From Gemmatimonadota bacterium (lineage in GTDB: Bacteria > Gemmatimonadota > Gemmatimonadetes > Gemmatimonadales > GWC2-71-9), in NCBI GenBank assembly GCA_003221825.1, contig QHUE01000223.1, positions 1 to 6,184 of the forward strand: a stretch of 6,184 bases of DNA, read 5' to 3'. Each line of letters opens with the position of its first letter. Within the stretch, counting starts at the first letter, position 1. This document shows positions 1 through 5,351 of the stretch, in pieces. The translations under genes and the position numbers were made by a program. The notes under the pieces are model-generated. The model made no database searches. It was given only the letters and a program-made list of their open reading frames with translations, and had not been told where the DNA came from.

Positions 1-71
1 CATCATGTGGCGCCTAGAATTCGATCTGTCCCTCGAACAGAGCTCTCCTGACCAGCCCGAAAAGAGGGTCT

Positions 72-117
72 AAAACGGTCGAAGCGCGACACGACTTAAC
101 GTCGCATCGCGCTTCGA
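72..117 (-). terminator. Hairpin terminator after the tRNA genes
   Basis: An 11-bp perfect inverted repeat (79-89 with 107-117) encloses a second short pairing, CGAC at 92-95 with GTCG at 101-104. Read on the minus strand, the hairpin is followed closely by a short T run (complement of 72-75). It begins two bases past the 3' end of tRNA-Gln, where an intrinsic terminator of the tRNA unit is expected. The T run is only four bases and is separated from the stem by three bases, so termination may be partial. The symmetric stem could also act on the plus strand. Confidence 0.55.
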
Positions 118-118
118 G

Positions 119-191
119 TTGCCCCTCCTGGGATCGAACCAGGACTCTCCTGATCCAGAGTCAGGCGTGTTGCCAGTTACACCAAGGGGCA
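119..191 (-). tRNA. tRNA-Gln (anticodon CTG)
   Basis: A 73-base cloverleaf folds completely on the minus strand: a 7-bp acceptor stem (TGCCCCT with AGGGGCA), a 4-bp D stem GTGT/ACAC, anticodon stem CCTGA/TCAGG around loop CTCTGGA, and T stem CCTGG/CCAGG around TTCGATC. Positions 34-36 are CTG, which reads the glutamine codon CAG. The first pair is U1-A72, as in many glutamine tRNAs, and the discriminator is A. No CCA is encoded after the discriminator, so a CCA-adding enzyme is needed, and 3' trimming would suit RNase Z. The gene lies 7 bases downstream of tRNA-Ala and is probably on the same transcript. Confidence 0.95.
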
Positions 192-198
192 TCGTTAG

Positions 199-271
199 TG
201 GAGCTGAGGGGGCTCGAACCCCTGACCTCCTGGGTGCGATCCAGGCGCTCTCCCAGCTGAGCTACAGCCCC
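199..271 (-). tRNA. tRNA-Ala (anticodon CGC)
   Basis: A 73-base cloverleaf on the minus strand has acceptor stem GGGGCTG/CAGCTCC, D stem GCTC/GAGC, anticodon stem CCTGG/CCAGG around loop ATCGCAC, and T stem AGGGG/CCCCT around TTCGAGC. The anticodon CGC reads the alanine codon GCG. The acceptor stem contains the G3-U70 wobble pair, the identity element recognised by alanyl-tRNA synthetase, which makes the assignment firm. The discriminator is A and CCA is not encoded. The gene starts 29 bases after the stop of the AI-2E protein gene, so it may be cotranscribed with that gene or have its own weak promoter in the gap. Confidence 0.96.
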
Positions 272-300
272 GAAGGGCCGGAAAAGTAACCATTCCCCCT

Positions 301-1356
301 TTATTCTCCAAGCAACTCGCCCAGCGGCGAGAGTCGCGGCAACTGATCGCCCAGCACCTTCAATGTCGCGGCGATCGGGATAGAGAGGAATACACCCGGG
401 ATCCCCCAGATGAACCACCAGAACAGCACAAAAATCATCACCGCAAGCGGGTTCAGCTTGAGGCGATTGCCGTAGACATAGGGCGAGACCACGTTGTTTT
501 GGAGCGTGCTGATGACGAGATAGATGGCCGGCGCGAGCAGCACCTGCCCCAACCCCGAGAAAACCGAGAAGCCGCTGATCAGCAGTAGCCCGACATTGAT
601 CGCGCCCCCCAGGTACGGCACAAACTCGAGCACGAATGTCATGAGGCCCCAGATGAATGGATCGGGCATGCCGATCGCCCACATGGCGAGACCGACGGCG
701 ATGCCCTGCCCCACGTTGATGAGCGCCGTGACCCGGAGATACTTCGCCACAATCGACTCGGTTTTGTTCAGGATGTCGGTCGCCGTCCGCAATTCATCGG
801 GGCGCGGCAACAGCTTCACCAACTTGCGAAACAGCATGTTCCCCGCCGCAAGCATCAGATAAACCAGCACGATGACCTCGAGCAGCCCCACGACGAGCGT
901 GGTCGCATGTCCGAGCAACTGGGCGAAGAGCGACTGGGCCGGCGGGGGCGCTGGGAGCGGTGCCGGAGCGTTAGGCGCCGCAGCCGGTGGATTGACCGCG
1001 GGCGTCCCCGAGGCCGCGTCGGTCAACCTGCCGAGCGGGCGGCCGATCTCGCGCAGCCTCCGCCGCGCGGTTGCGATGTCCGACGGTGCCTTGTTCACCC
1101 ACGCACTGACTGGCCCCGACAACGCCCAACCCCCGACGACGAACACCGCGAGCGCGCCGAGCACCACGATCGCGGCGCCCGCCGGCGCGGGGAGCCCCAG
1201 TCGTCCGAGCCCACGCACGATCGGGGTCAGCAGCGCCTGAAAGCACAGTGCCAGCGCGAGCGGAATGAAGAACTCTCGGCCCAACGCGAGCGCGGCCACC
1301 GAGAGAACTACGGCGATGAGTTTCGTGGTGAAGGGAGCGCCGCGGCCAGTGAGCAT
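301..1356 (-). CDS. AI-2E family (PerM/YdiK-like) membrane transporter
   Basis: This 351-residue polytopic membrane protein resembles the AI-2E/PerM family. The family name comes from an autoinducer-2 exporter, but members include sodium/proton antiporters and many proteins of unknown substrate, so the cargo cannot be told here. Hydrophobic segments lie at about 12-48, 59-84, 150-172, 210-230, 235-262, 268-290 and 303-335. Family-typical stretches are EFVPYLGG (244-251) and the end segment from GNRLKLNP (296-303) through FIWGIPGVFLSIPIAA (315-330). The soluble loop after the second hydrophobic segment carries a proline/alanine-rich run at about 118-140, which looks like a flexible linker. The ATG lies three bases after the stop of the SRPBCC gene, with no good Shine-Dalgarno, so translation is probably coupled. 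Family confidence is high and specific function unknown. Confidence 0.88.
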   Translation of the reverse strand: MLTGRGAPFTTKLIAVVLSVAALALGREFFIPLALALCFQALLTPIVRGLGRLGLPAPAGAAIVVLGALAVFVVGGWALSGPVSAWVNKAPSDIATARRRLREIGRPLGRLTDAASGTPAVNPPAAAPNAPAPLPAPPPAQSLFAQLLGHATTLVVGLLEVIVLVYLMLAAGNMLFRKLVKLLPRPDELRTATDILNKTESIVAKYLRVTALINVGQGIAVGLAMWAIGMPDPFIWGLMTFVLEFVPYLGGAINVGLLLISGFSVFSGLGQVLLAPAIYLVISTLQNNVVSPYVYGNRLKLNPLAVMIFVLFWWFIWGIPGVFLSIPIAATLKVLGDQLPRLSPLGELLGE

Positions 1357-1359
1357 AGC

Positions 1360-1803
1360 TCAGCGGGTCAACGCCTTCCGGAGATTGTTGATCAGCCCCT
1401 CGAACATGCGGTGCGCATTGCGCCGGCGGTAGAACTGGCCGTTCAGCCACGAGCGAAAGCCTGACGGGTGCCAGATGTGCTTGAGCGAAACTTTGGTCGA
1501 TCCACCCTCGAAGCCAAGAGCGAAAAAGGTCTTGGAGCCCGCCCGATGATAGATCTCGACCCACCCGAATGTGTGCGGGGCCGAGTAGTCGATGATCTCG
1601 ACGACCGCCTCGTGGCGGCTCGTGTCGCGCTGGAAGGTGAGCTTGTAGCGGGCGCCCTTACCCACTCGATCGTTGGTCGTGGCTTTCACTGCGATGCAGC
1701 GTGGTAACCACTCAGGCATTCTGAGTGGGTCGGCAATCAACGCGAAGACCTTGTCGATCGGTGCCGGAACGCTGGCCGAATACGTAAATGAAACCGGTCC
1801 CAT
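1360..1803 (-). CDS. SRPBCC (START-like/polyketide cyclase) domain protein
   Basis: A 147-residue soluble protein with no signal peptide or membrane segment. Its pattern fits the SRPBCC helix-grip fold, a lipid or hydrophobic-ligand pocket found in polyketide cyclase-like and coenzyme Q-binding proteins. The N-terminal strand FTYSASVPAP is followed by DKVFALIADPLRMPEWLP (17-34), the usual 'vFaliaDp.r.peW.p' helix motif. Alternating strands follow (52-60, 66-72, 79-86, 92-98, 103-111), then a long C-terminal helix (116-145). The length is normal for a single-domain member. Nothing in the sequence names a ligand. The stop lies three bases before the AI-2E gene, suggesting a two-gene unit. A G-rich palindrome and a -10-like TATATT lie directly upstream, with no Shine-Dalgarno, so the mRNA may be leaderless. 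The start at 1803 agrees with the domain boundary. Confidence 0.82.
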   Translation of the reverse strand: MGPVSFTYSASVPAPIDKVFALIADPLRMPEWLPRCIAVKATTNDRVGKGARYKLTFQRDTSRHEAVVEIIDYSAPHTFGWVEIYHRAGSKTFFALGFEGGSTKVSLKHIWHPSGFRSWLNGQFYRRRNAHRMFEGLINNLRKALTR

Positions 1804-1831
1804 GGGGCGGGGAATATAGTCTCCCGCCCCA
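1803..1831 (-). promoter_or_regulatory. G-rich palindrome around a -10-like element
   Basis: A 9-bp perfect inverted repeat (1803-1811 with 1823-1831, core GGGGCGGG/CCCGCCCC) brackets an 11-base AT-rich loop. On the minus strand the loop contains TATATT (1818-1813), placed so that transcription would begin within a few bases of the ATG at 1803. That matches a leaderless promoter with an operator-like palindrome. No TTGACA-like -35 is seen at 17-18 bases. Alternatively, the hairpin could sit at the end of the upstream transcript, although no T run follows it. Confidence 0.38.
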
Positions 1832-1849
1832 CGAAGTGCGGTGATGTCG

Positions 1850-1939
1850 CTACATCTTTACGGTTAACCCCGCCTGCCACAGCAAGTCGTTCTGCGTCTT
1901 GCTGTAGCCGAACCGATCGAACTTATAGACTGTTTCACT
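1850..1939 (-). pseudogene. Possible C-terminal remnant of a lost gene
   Basis: Immediately downstream of RNase Z, in a different frame, the minus strand reads about 29 protein-like codons ending in TAG at 1852-1850. The peptide contains YKFDRFGYSKTQ, then a final LLWQAGLTVKM. The alternating polar/hydrophobic pattern with aromatic residues resembles the last beta-hairpin of an outer-membrane barrel, although it ends in Met instead of the usual Phe. The codons carry the G/C-ending third positions typical of real genes here. Going further upstream, the same frame runs antisense-free but out of phase through rnz, so no complete gene exists. It may be a decayed gene tail left by a deletion, or chance. 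Confidence 0.3.
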
Positions 1940-2852
1940 CGGCAAACGGCACGTCCACTTCCAATCCGTCTTTTGCCACACTCGCGTTGGGAAAGACTTC
2001 GCGCGCTTCGCGCACCAGCTCATCGGCGCTGATCGAGTAGCGCGCTGAAACATGCGAGAGCACGAGCCGCTTGGCCTCGGCCGCGAGCGCGACCTGCGCC
2101 GCCTCCTTCGCGGTCGAATGGCCGGTGTCGCGGGCGCGATCGCGCTCTTCGTCGCCGAACGTTGCCTCGTGAATCAACAGATCCGCGCCCTGCGCAGCAT
2201 CAACGGTTGCGGCGCATGGTCTCGTGTCACCCGTGAACGCCACTAAACGGCCCGGACGGGCCGGCCCCACGAAGCCATCAGCCGTCAGCTGTCGGCCATC
2301 AGCCAGCTCGACGGTCTCACCTTTGGCGAGCTTGCCCCAGAGTGGACCTTCCGGGATTCCAGCCGCTTTCGCTTTCTCGACGTCAAAGCGCCCACGCCGA
2401 ACATGCTCCTTAAGGACATAGCCGAGCGACGGACCGCCGCCGTGTTCGGTCGGAAACGCACAGATGTCGTAGCCATCCCGCTTCCCGATGGTATCCCCCG
2501 CTTTTACCTCCGTGATCTCGACGGGAAAGGGGACCCGTTCCACGCCCAGCTGCATGGCCGTGGTCAAGACTTTCTTCGCGCCTTTGGGGCCGTACAAGAG
2601 CAACGGCTCGGGGCGGCCTTGCAGGCCGAGCGTTCTGATCAACCCGATGACGCCAAGAAAATGATCGGCATGAAAATGGGTGAAGAAGATTTCGCTCAGC
2701 GCGAAGCTCACCCCGTAGCGCATCATCTGGCGCTGGGTGCCTTCCCCGCATTCGAACAGGAGGGTTTCACCTTCCCGGTGGATCGCCAGGCCGCTCACAT
2801 TTCGCTCGACGGTGGGCCTGGCAGCGGAGGTTCCCAGAAAGGTGACGGTTAG
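1935..2852 (-). CDS. Ribonuclease Z (tRNA 3' endonuclease), start codon unclear
   Basis: This metallo-beta-lactamase-fold nuclease cuts tRNA precursors just 3' of the discriminator. Counting from a CTA at 2852 gives 305 residues, normal for the family. The N-terminal strand TVTFLGTSAARPTVERN is followed by CGEGTQRQ and the zinc motif HFHADH (H59, H61, D63, H64). Further ligands are H137 in TEHGG, D209 in FTGDTR and H267 in LSHVSARY, with H245 in GHST. The substrate-binding flexible arm is recognisable, including GIPEGPLWGKL at about 165-175. The oddity is the start. The only canonical codon in frame is GTG at 2798, which would delete the conserved first strand. Between 2798 and the upstream in-frame stop at 2906 there is no ATG, GTG or TTG. 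A GGTGAGGG sequence (2870-2863) lies at ribosome-binding distance from GTT (2855) and CTA (2852). The latter would overlap the mlaD stop as CTAA, suggesting coupled translation from a non-standard start. Confidence 0.93.
   Translation of the reverse strand, partial: LTVTFLGTSAARPTVERNVSGLAIHREGETLLFECGEGTQRQMMRYGVSFALSEIFFTHFHADHFLGVIGLIRTLGLQGRPEPLLLYGPKGAKKVLTTAMQLGVERVPFPVEITEVKAGDTIGKRDGYDICAFPTEHGGGPSLGYVLKEHVRRGRFDVEKAKAAGIPEGPLWGKLAKGETVELADGRQLTADGFVGPARPGRLVAFTGDTRPCAATVDAAQGADLLIHEATFGDEERDRARDTGHSTAKEAAQVALAAEAKRLVLSHVSARYSISADELVREAREVFPNASVAKDGLEVDVPFAE
2276..2303 (-). repeat. Four heptamer tandem repeat inside rnz
   Basis: Four abutting seven-base units read on the plus strand as CATCAGC, CGTCAGC, TGTCGGC, CATCAGC; the first and last are identical. 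On the minus strand the units are variants of GCTGATG. They encode part of the loop after the flexible arm (about residues 183-192, around LADGRQLTADG), and aligned family members have a similar DGR segment here, so the reading frame is intact. A whole-unit gain or loss would shift the frame. Confidence 0.6.
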
Positions 2853-3739
2853 AACAGCTTTACCCTCACCAGGCCAGGCTTCATGTATTTGTCGGGATGT
2901 TCTTTAAGGTCGGTCAAAAGAGTAGTCAATGAAACCGACAGCTCGTGCAGGTCATGATACATCATCGTATCCGCCGCCATCCTCCCGAGCGTCCCTTCGC
3001 CGCGATTCATCCTGCTGAGCAGCGTATCGAGCTGTACCGTCGTATGCGTGAGATGTGTCGTGAGCTTGGCGAGGTTCGTGGAAATCGAATCGACGTTGCG
3101 GCCCGTCCCCGAGCCGAGCATCGAGTCCACCCGCTGCATCACCCGCTCGGTCGCCTGCAGTGTCCGGGTCGTCTGCTTGATGAACGGCCCCTCCGGCATA
3201 TCCGACAGCGTGCTCATCGCGCGCTGCGTCACGAGCAGCGTGTTGTGAATGTCCTCGCCCAGCCGGTCGGACACGATATTCGCCGCGTTCTCCATCAGCT
3301 CGTTGGCGCGGTTGGCGACGCCCTGCGCCACACCGGCGATGTCGGGCGTACTCGTTCCCGAGATGCTGCGCCCGCGCGCCAACACCTCCTCGCGCGCGCC
3401 GGGGTTGTAGTCGATGAACTTGGCGCCGAACAGGTCCATCGCGCCGACGGCGGCGCTCGCGTCGATGTGCGGCGCCACGTCCTTCGACAGCTCGAGCGTG
3501 ACGCGCACGCTCTTCACCCGCTCGAGCGCGACGCGCGCGACCCGGCCCTTCTTCACGCCGGAGACGAGCACGGGATCGCCCTGCTTCAGCCCGGCGACGC
3601 TCTCGAACATCACGTCCACGGTGATGCCGCCGGTGCGCAGCGACCGCCCCGTGAAGTAGAACATGGAGACGAGAAAGACGGCGGCGCCGACGAGCACGAT
3701 CGCCCCGACTCCAACTTCCTGCTTGTACGTAAGGTCCAT
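2849..3739 (-). CDS. MlaD-like MCE-domain lipid transport protein
   Basis: A 296-residue periplasmic, membrane-anchored MCE protein. These form a hexameric ring beneath which phospholipids pass between the MlaFE ABC complex and the periplasm. Residues 9-30 form a single N-terminal transmembrane anchor. The MCE beta domain spans about 38-115, with the usual FESVAGLKQGDPVLVSGVKKG (45-65) and GAKFIDYNPG (105-114). A long helical region follows (140-245). The C-terminal GEGTLGRM...DLHELSVSLTTLLTDLKEHPDKYMKP motif is shared with many single-MCE proteins. This helical tail makes it longer than E. coli MlaD (about 183 residues). The ATG overlaps the mlaF stop as TAATG, with an AGGCGG ribosome-binding sequence six bases upstream. 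The gene runs directly into rnz. Confidence 0.9.
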   Translation of the reverse strand: MDLTYKQEVGVGAIVLVGAAVFLVSMFYFTGRSLRTGGITVDVMFESVAGLKQGDPVLVSGVKKGRVARVALERVKSVRVTLELSKDVAPHIDASAAVGAMDLFGAKFIDYNPGAREEVLARGRSISGTSTPDIAGVAQGVANRANELMENAANIVSDRLGEDIHNTLLVTQRAMSTLSDMPEGPFIKQTTRTLQATERVMQRVDSMLGSGTGRNVDSISTNLAKLTTHLTHTTVQLDTLLSRMNRGEGTLGRMAADTMMYHDLHELSVSLTTLLTDLKEHPDKYMKPGLVRVKLF

Positions 3740-4533
3740 TATCGCCCGCCTATTCGCCTTTCCGCTGTCGGGACCTCATTCGCCTGGATTACCGCCATCT
3801 CGAGGTCCCGCTCCAGGAACTGCTGTACCACGGGATCCTTGGACGCGATAATCTCCTCAGCGGTCCCGACGGCGCGGATCTTCGCCTTGGACAGCAGCGC
3901 GATCCGGTCGGCGACGCGAAACGCGCCGCGCACATCGTGCGTCACGACGACGCTGGTCACCCCGATCTCGTCCTGCAACCGCTCGATCAGCGAATCGATG
4001 ACGTCGGCATTCACGGGGTCGAGGCCGGACGTCGGCTCGTCGTACAGCAAGTATACCGGTTTTCCGGCAATGGCCCGGGAAATCCCCACCCGCTTGCGCA
4101 TCCCGCCCGACAGCTCCGATGGAAACTTGCCGCCCACGTCCTCATTCAGGTTCACGAGCCGCAGGCATTCCCTGACCCGCTGAATGCAATAGTCCTTGTC
4201 GGCGTTCTGCTCTTCGTCGGTGATGCCGAGCCGGATGTTCTCGAATACGTCCATCGAATCGAACAGCGCGCCGTTCTGAAAAACGTAGCCGATACGGCTG
4301 CGCAGGAGCGCCAGCGCCTTGCGGCCCAGCAACGGCACCTGCTGCCCGTCGACCCACACCTCGCCCGCATCGGGCTTGATCAGGCCGATGATATGCTTGA
4401 GCAGCACGCTCTTGCCGACACCCGAGGGACCGAGCAGCGCGACCGTTTCGCCCTCGGCCACGAAGAAGTCGACGCCGTCGAGCACGACGTTGTCCACGAA
4501 GCGCTTGGAGACCCGCTTGAGCTCGATGCTCAT
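3739..4533 (-). CDS. MlaF-like ABC transporter ATPase
   Basis: This 264-residue cytoplasmic ATPase powers the Mla/MCE-type phospholipid transporter. All ABC motifs are intact: Walker A GPSGVGKS (35-42), Q-loop YVFQNGALF with Q86, signature LSGGM (141-145), Walker B YLLYDEP with catalytic E166, D-loop SGLD (169-172) and H-loop H199. The QNGALFDSM sequence after the Q-loop and the LSGGMRKRV signature are typical of the MlaF/TTG2A/TGD3 branch. The ATG at 4533 overlaps the permease stop as ATGA, and the conserved start SIELKRVSKRF follows it, so the long in-frame extension upstream (inside the permease gene) is not used. The C-terminal tail after about 240 is charged and could contact the permease or a regulator. 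The gene symbol follows the family and no orthology test was possible. Confidence 0.92.
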   Translation of the reverse strand: MSIELKRVSKRFVDNVVLDGVDFFVAEGETVALLGPSGVGKSVLLKHIIGLIKPDAGEVWVDGQQVPLLGRKALALLRSRIGYVFQNGALFDSMDVFENIRLGITDEEQNADKDYCIQRVRECLRLVNLNEDVGGKFPSELSGGMRKRVGISRAIAGKPVYLLYDEPTSGLDPVNADVIDSLIERLQDEIGVTSVVVTHDVRGAFRVADRIALLSKAKIRAVGTAEEIIASKDPVVQQFLERDLEMAVIQANEVPTAERRIGGR

Positions 4534-5330
4534 TTCGCGGTCCCGAGGATGATCTTCGTGAGAATCGTGTCGAGCATCAGTACCGTGACCGATGCCGCCA
4601 CCACGGCCTGCGTGGTCGCCCGGCCGACTCCCTCGGCGCCCTGCTGCGTGTTGAAGCCGATGTAGCAGGGAATGATCGTGACCGCCCCGGCGAACGCGAA
4701 CGACTTGATCAGCGAGTACCACAAGTCGAGCGGCCGAAAGAAATAGCGCGCGCCGAACTCGAAGTCGGCGTAGGTCAGGCCCAGCGACGACCGGGCGGTG
4801 ATATACCCCACCACGATGCCGAACGCGTTGGCCAGCATCACCAGCACCGGTATCGCAACGATCCCAGCGAGAATCCGGGGAAGCAGGAGGTGGGTGACCG
4901 GGGAGCGGCCCAGGCTCTCGAGCGCGTCGATCTGCTCCGTGACTCTCATGCTCCCCAGCTCCGCGGCGTAGCGCGCACCGATCCGGCCCGCCAGGATGAG
5001 CCCCGTTAAAACGGGGCCCAGCTCCAGAATCATCGATTCCGAGATGATCCCCCCAGCCACATAGAGGGGGAGCTGGCCCGTGAACTGGTAGCCGGCCTGA
5101 AGGCTGGTCACAGCCCCGGCGAAACCTGCCACCAGCAACACGATAAACATGCTACCGTAGCCCACGGCGATGGTCTGGTCGAGGGTGCGAGGGAGCCAGA
5201 CGCGCCACTCCAGGATCCCGCGCACCAGGTCCAGCACCATAAAAAAGAAGCGCCCCGCGTGGCTGGCGCTGCGCAAGGACCACCGCCCGACATATCGCCG
5301 CAGGTCGAGGGCGGCAGTGAATGCTCTCAT
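4530..5330 (-). CDS. MlaE-like ABC permease
   Basis: A 266-residue inner-membrane permease of the MlaE/TTG2B/TGD1 family, the translocation pore of the phospholipid transporter. It starts with an amphipathic N-terminal region (about 8-40) followed by hydrophobic segments at about 53-76, 88-116, 150-178, 205-224 and 240-263. The family hallmark lies between the first periplasmic loop and the middle of the protein: ELGPVLTGLILAGRIGAR (103-120), then AAELGSMRVTEQIDALESLG (122-141), the coupling region that contacts the ATPase. Length is normal. It is the first gene of the operon. Its ATG is 21 bases from the divergent mutY start and there is no Shine-Dalgarno, so the transcript may be leaderless. 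No gene for the STAS protein MlaB, the periplasmic carrier MlaC or lipoprotein MlaA is in the window. Confidence 0.92.
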   Translation of the reverse strand: MRAFTAALDLRRYVGRWSLRSASHAGRFFFMVLDLVRGILEWRVWLPRTLDQTIAVGYGSMFIVLLVAGFAGAVTSLQAGYQFTGQLPLYVAGGIISESMILELGPVLTGLILAGRIGARYAAELGSMRVTEQIDALESLGRSPVTHLLLPRILAGIVAIPVLVMLANAFGIVVGYITARSSLGLTYADFEFGARYFFRPLDLWYSLIKSFAFAGAVTIIPCYIGFNTQQGAEGVGRATTQAVVAASVTVLMLDTILTKIILGTAK

Positions 5331-5351
5331 TGGCCTGTATCTTGTGTGGCT
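5331..5351. promoter_or_regulatory. Shared divergent promoter region of mutY and mla operon
   Basis: Only 21 bases separate the two divergent ATGs, so both promoters must extend into the opposite gene. On the plus strand TATCTT (5338-5343) is a -10-like hexamer eight bases before the mutY ATG, which would give a nearly leaderless mRNA. On the minus strand the same bases read CAAGAT, also eight bases before the mlaE ATG. No -35 elements stand out, and neither start has a Shine-Dalgarno. The element is placed by geometry and is weak by sequence. Confidence 0.35.

Noticed and set aside
1..78. Possible end of a plus-strand gene at the left edge
   Set aside because: A plus frame is open from base 2 for some 20-30 codons, but the residues match nothing I know and the piece is too short to support. 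Nothing else is visible here.
272..330. Promoter for the tRNA pair
   Set aside because: TTGGAG and TACTTT sit 17 bases apart on the minus strand, but each matches the consensus at only three positions. Cotranscription with the AI-2E gene is equally likely.
161..682. Minus-strand frame of 173 codons across the tRNA genes
   Set aside because: Its end contains the peptide that results from translating a tRNA (VAQLGERLDRTQEVRGSSPL), and the rest is antisense-phase reading of the AI-2E gene.
2945..4183. Long plus-strand open frame of 412 codons
   Set aside because: It lies antisense to mlaD and mlaF, is rich in Arg and His, and resembles no family. GC-rich genes commonly produce such open antisense frames.
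4534..4722. Upstream extension of the mlaF frame (63 codons)
   Set aside because: It lies inside mlaE, has low-complexity Arg/Gly/His content and precedes the conserved MSIELKRVSKRF start that overlaps the mlaE stop as ATGA.
5259..5351. Upstream in-frame extension of mutY
   Set aside because: It is antisense to the mlaE start and has no family similarity. The family N-terminus begins at 5352.
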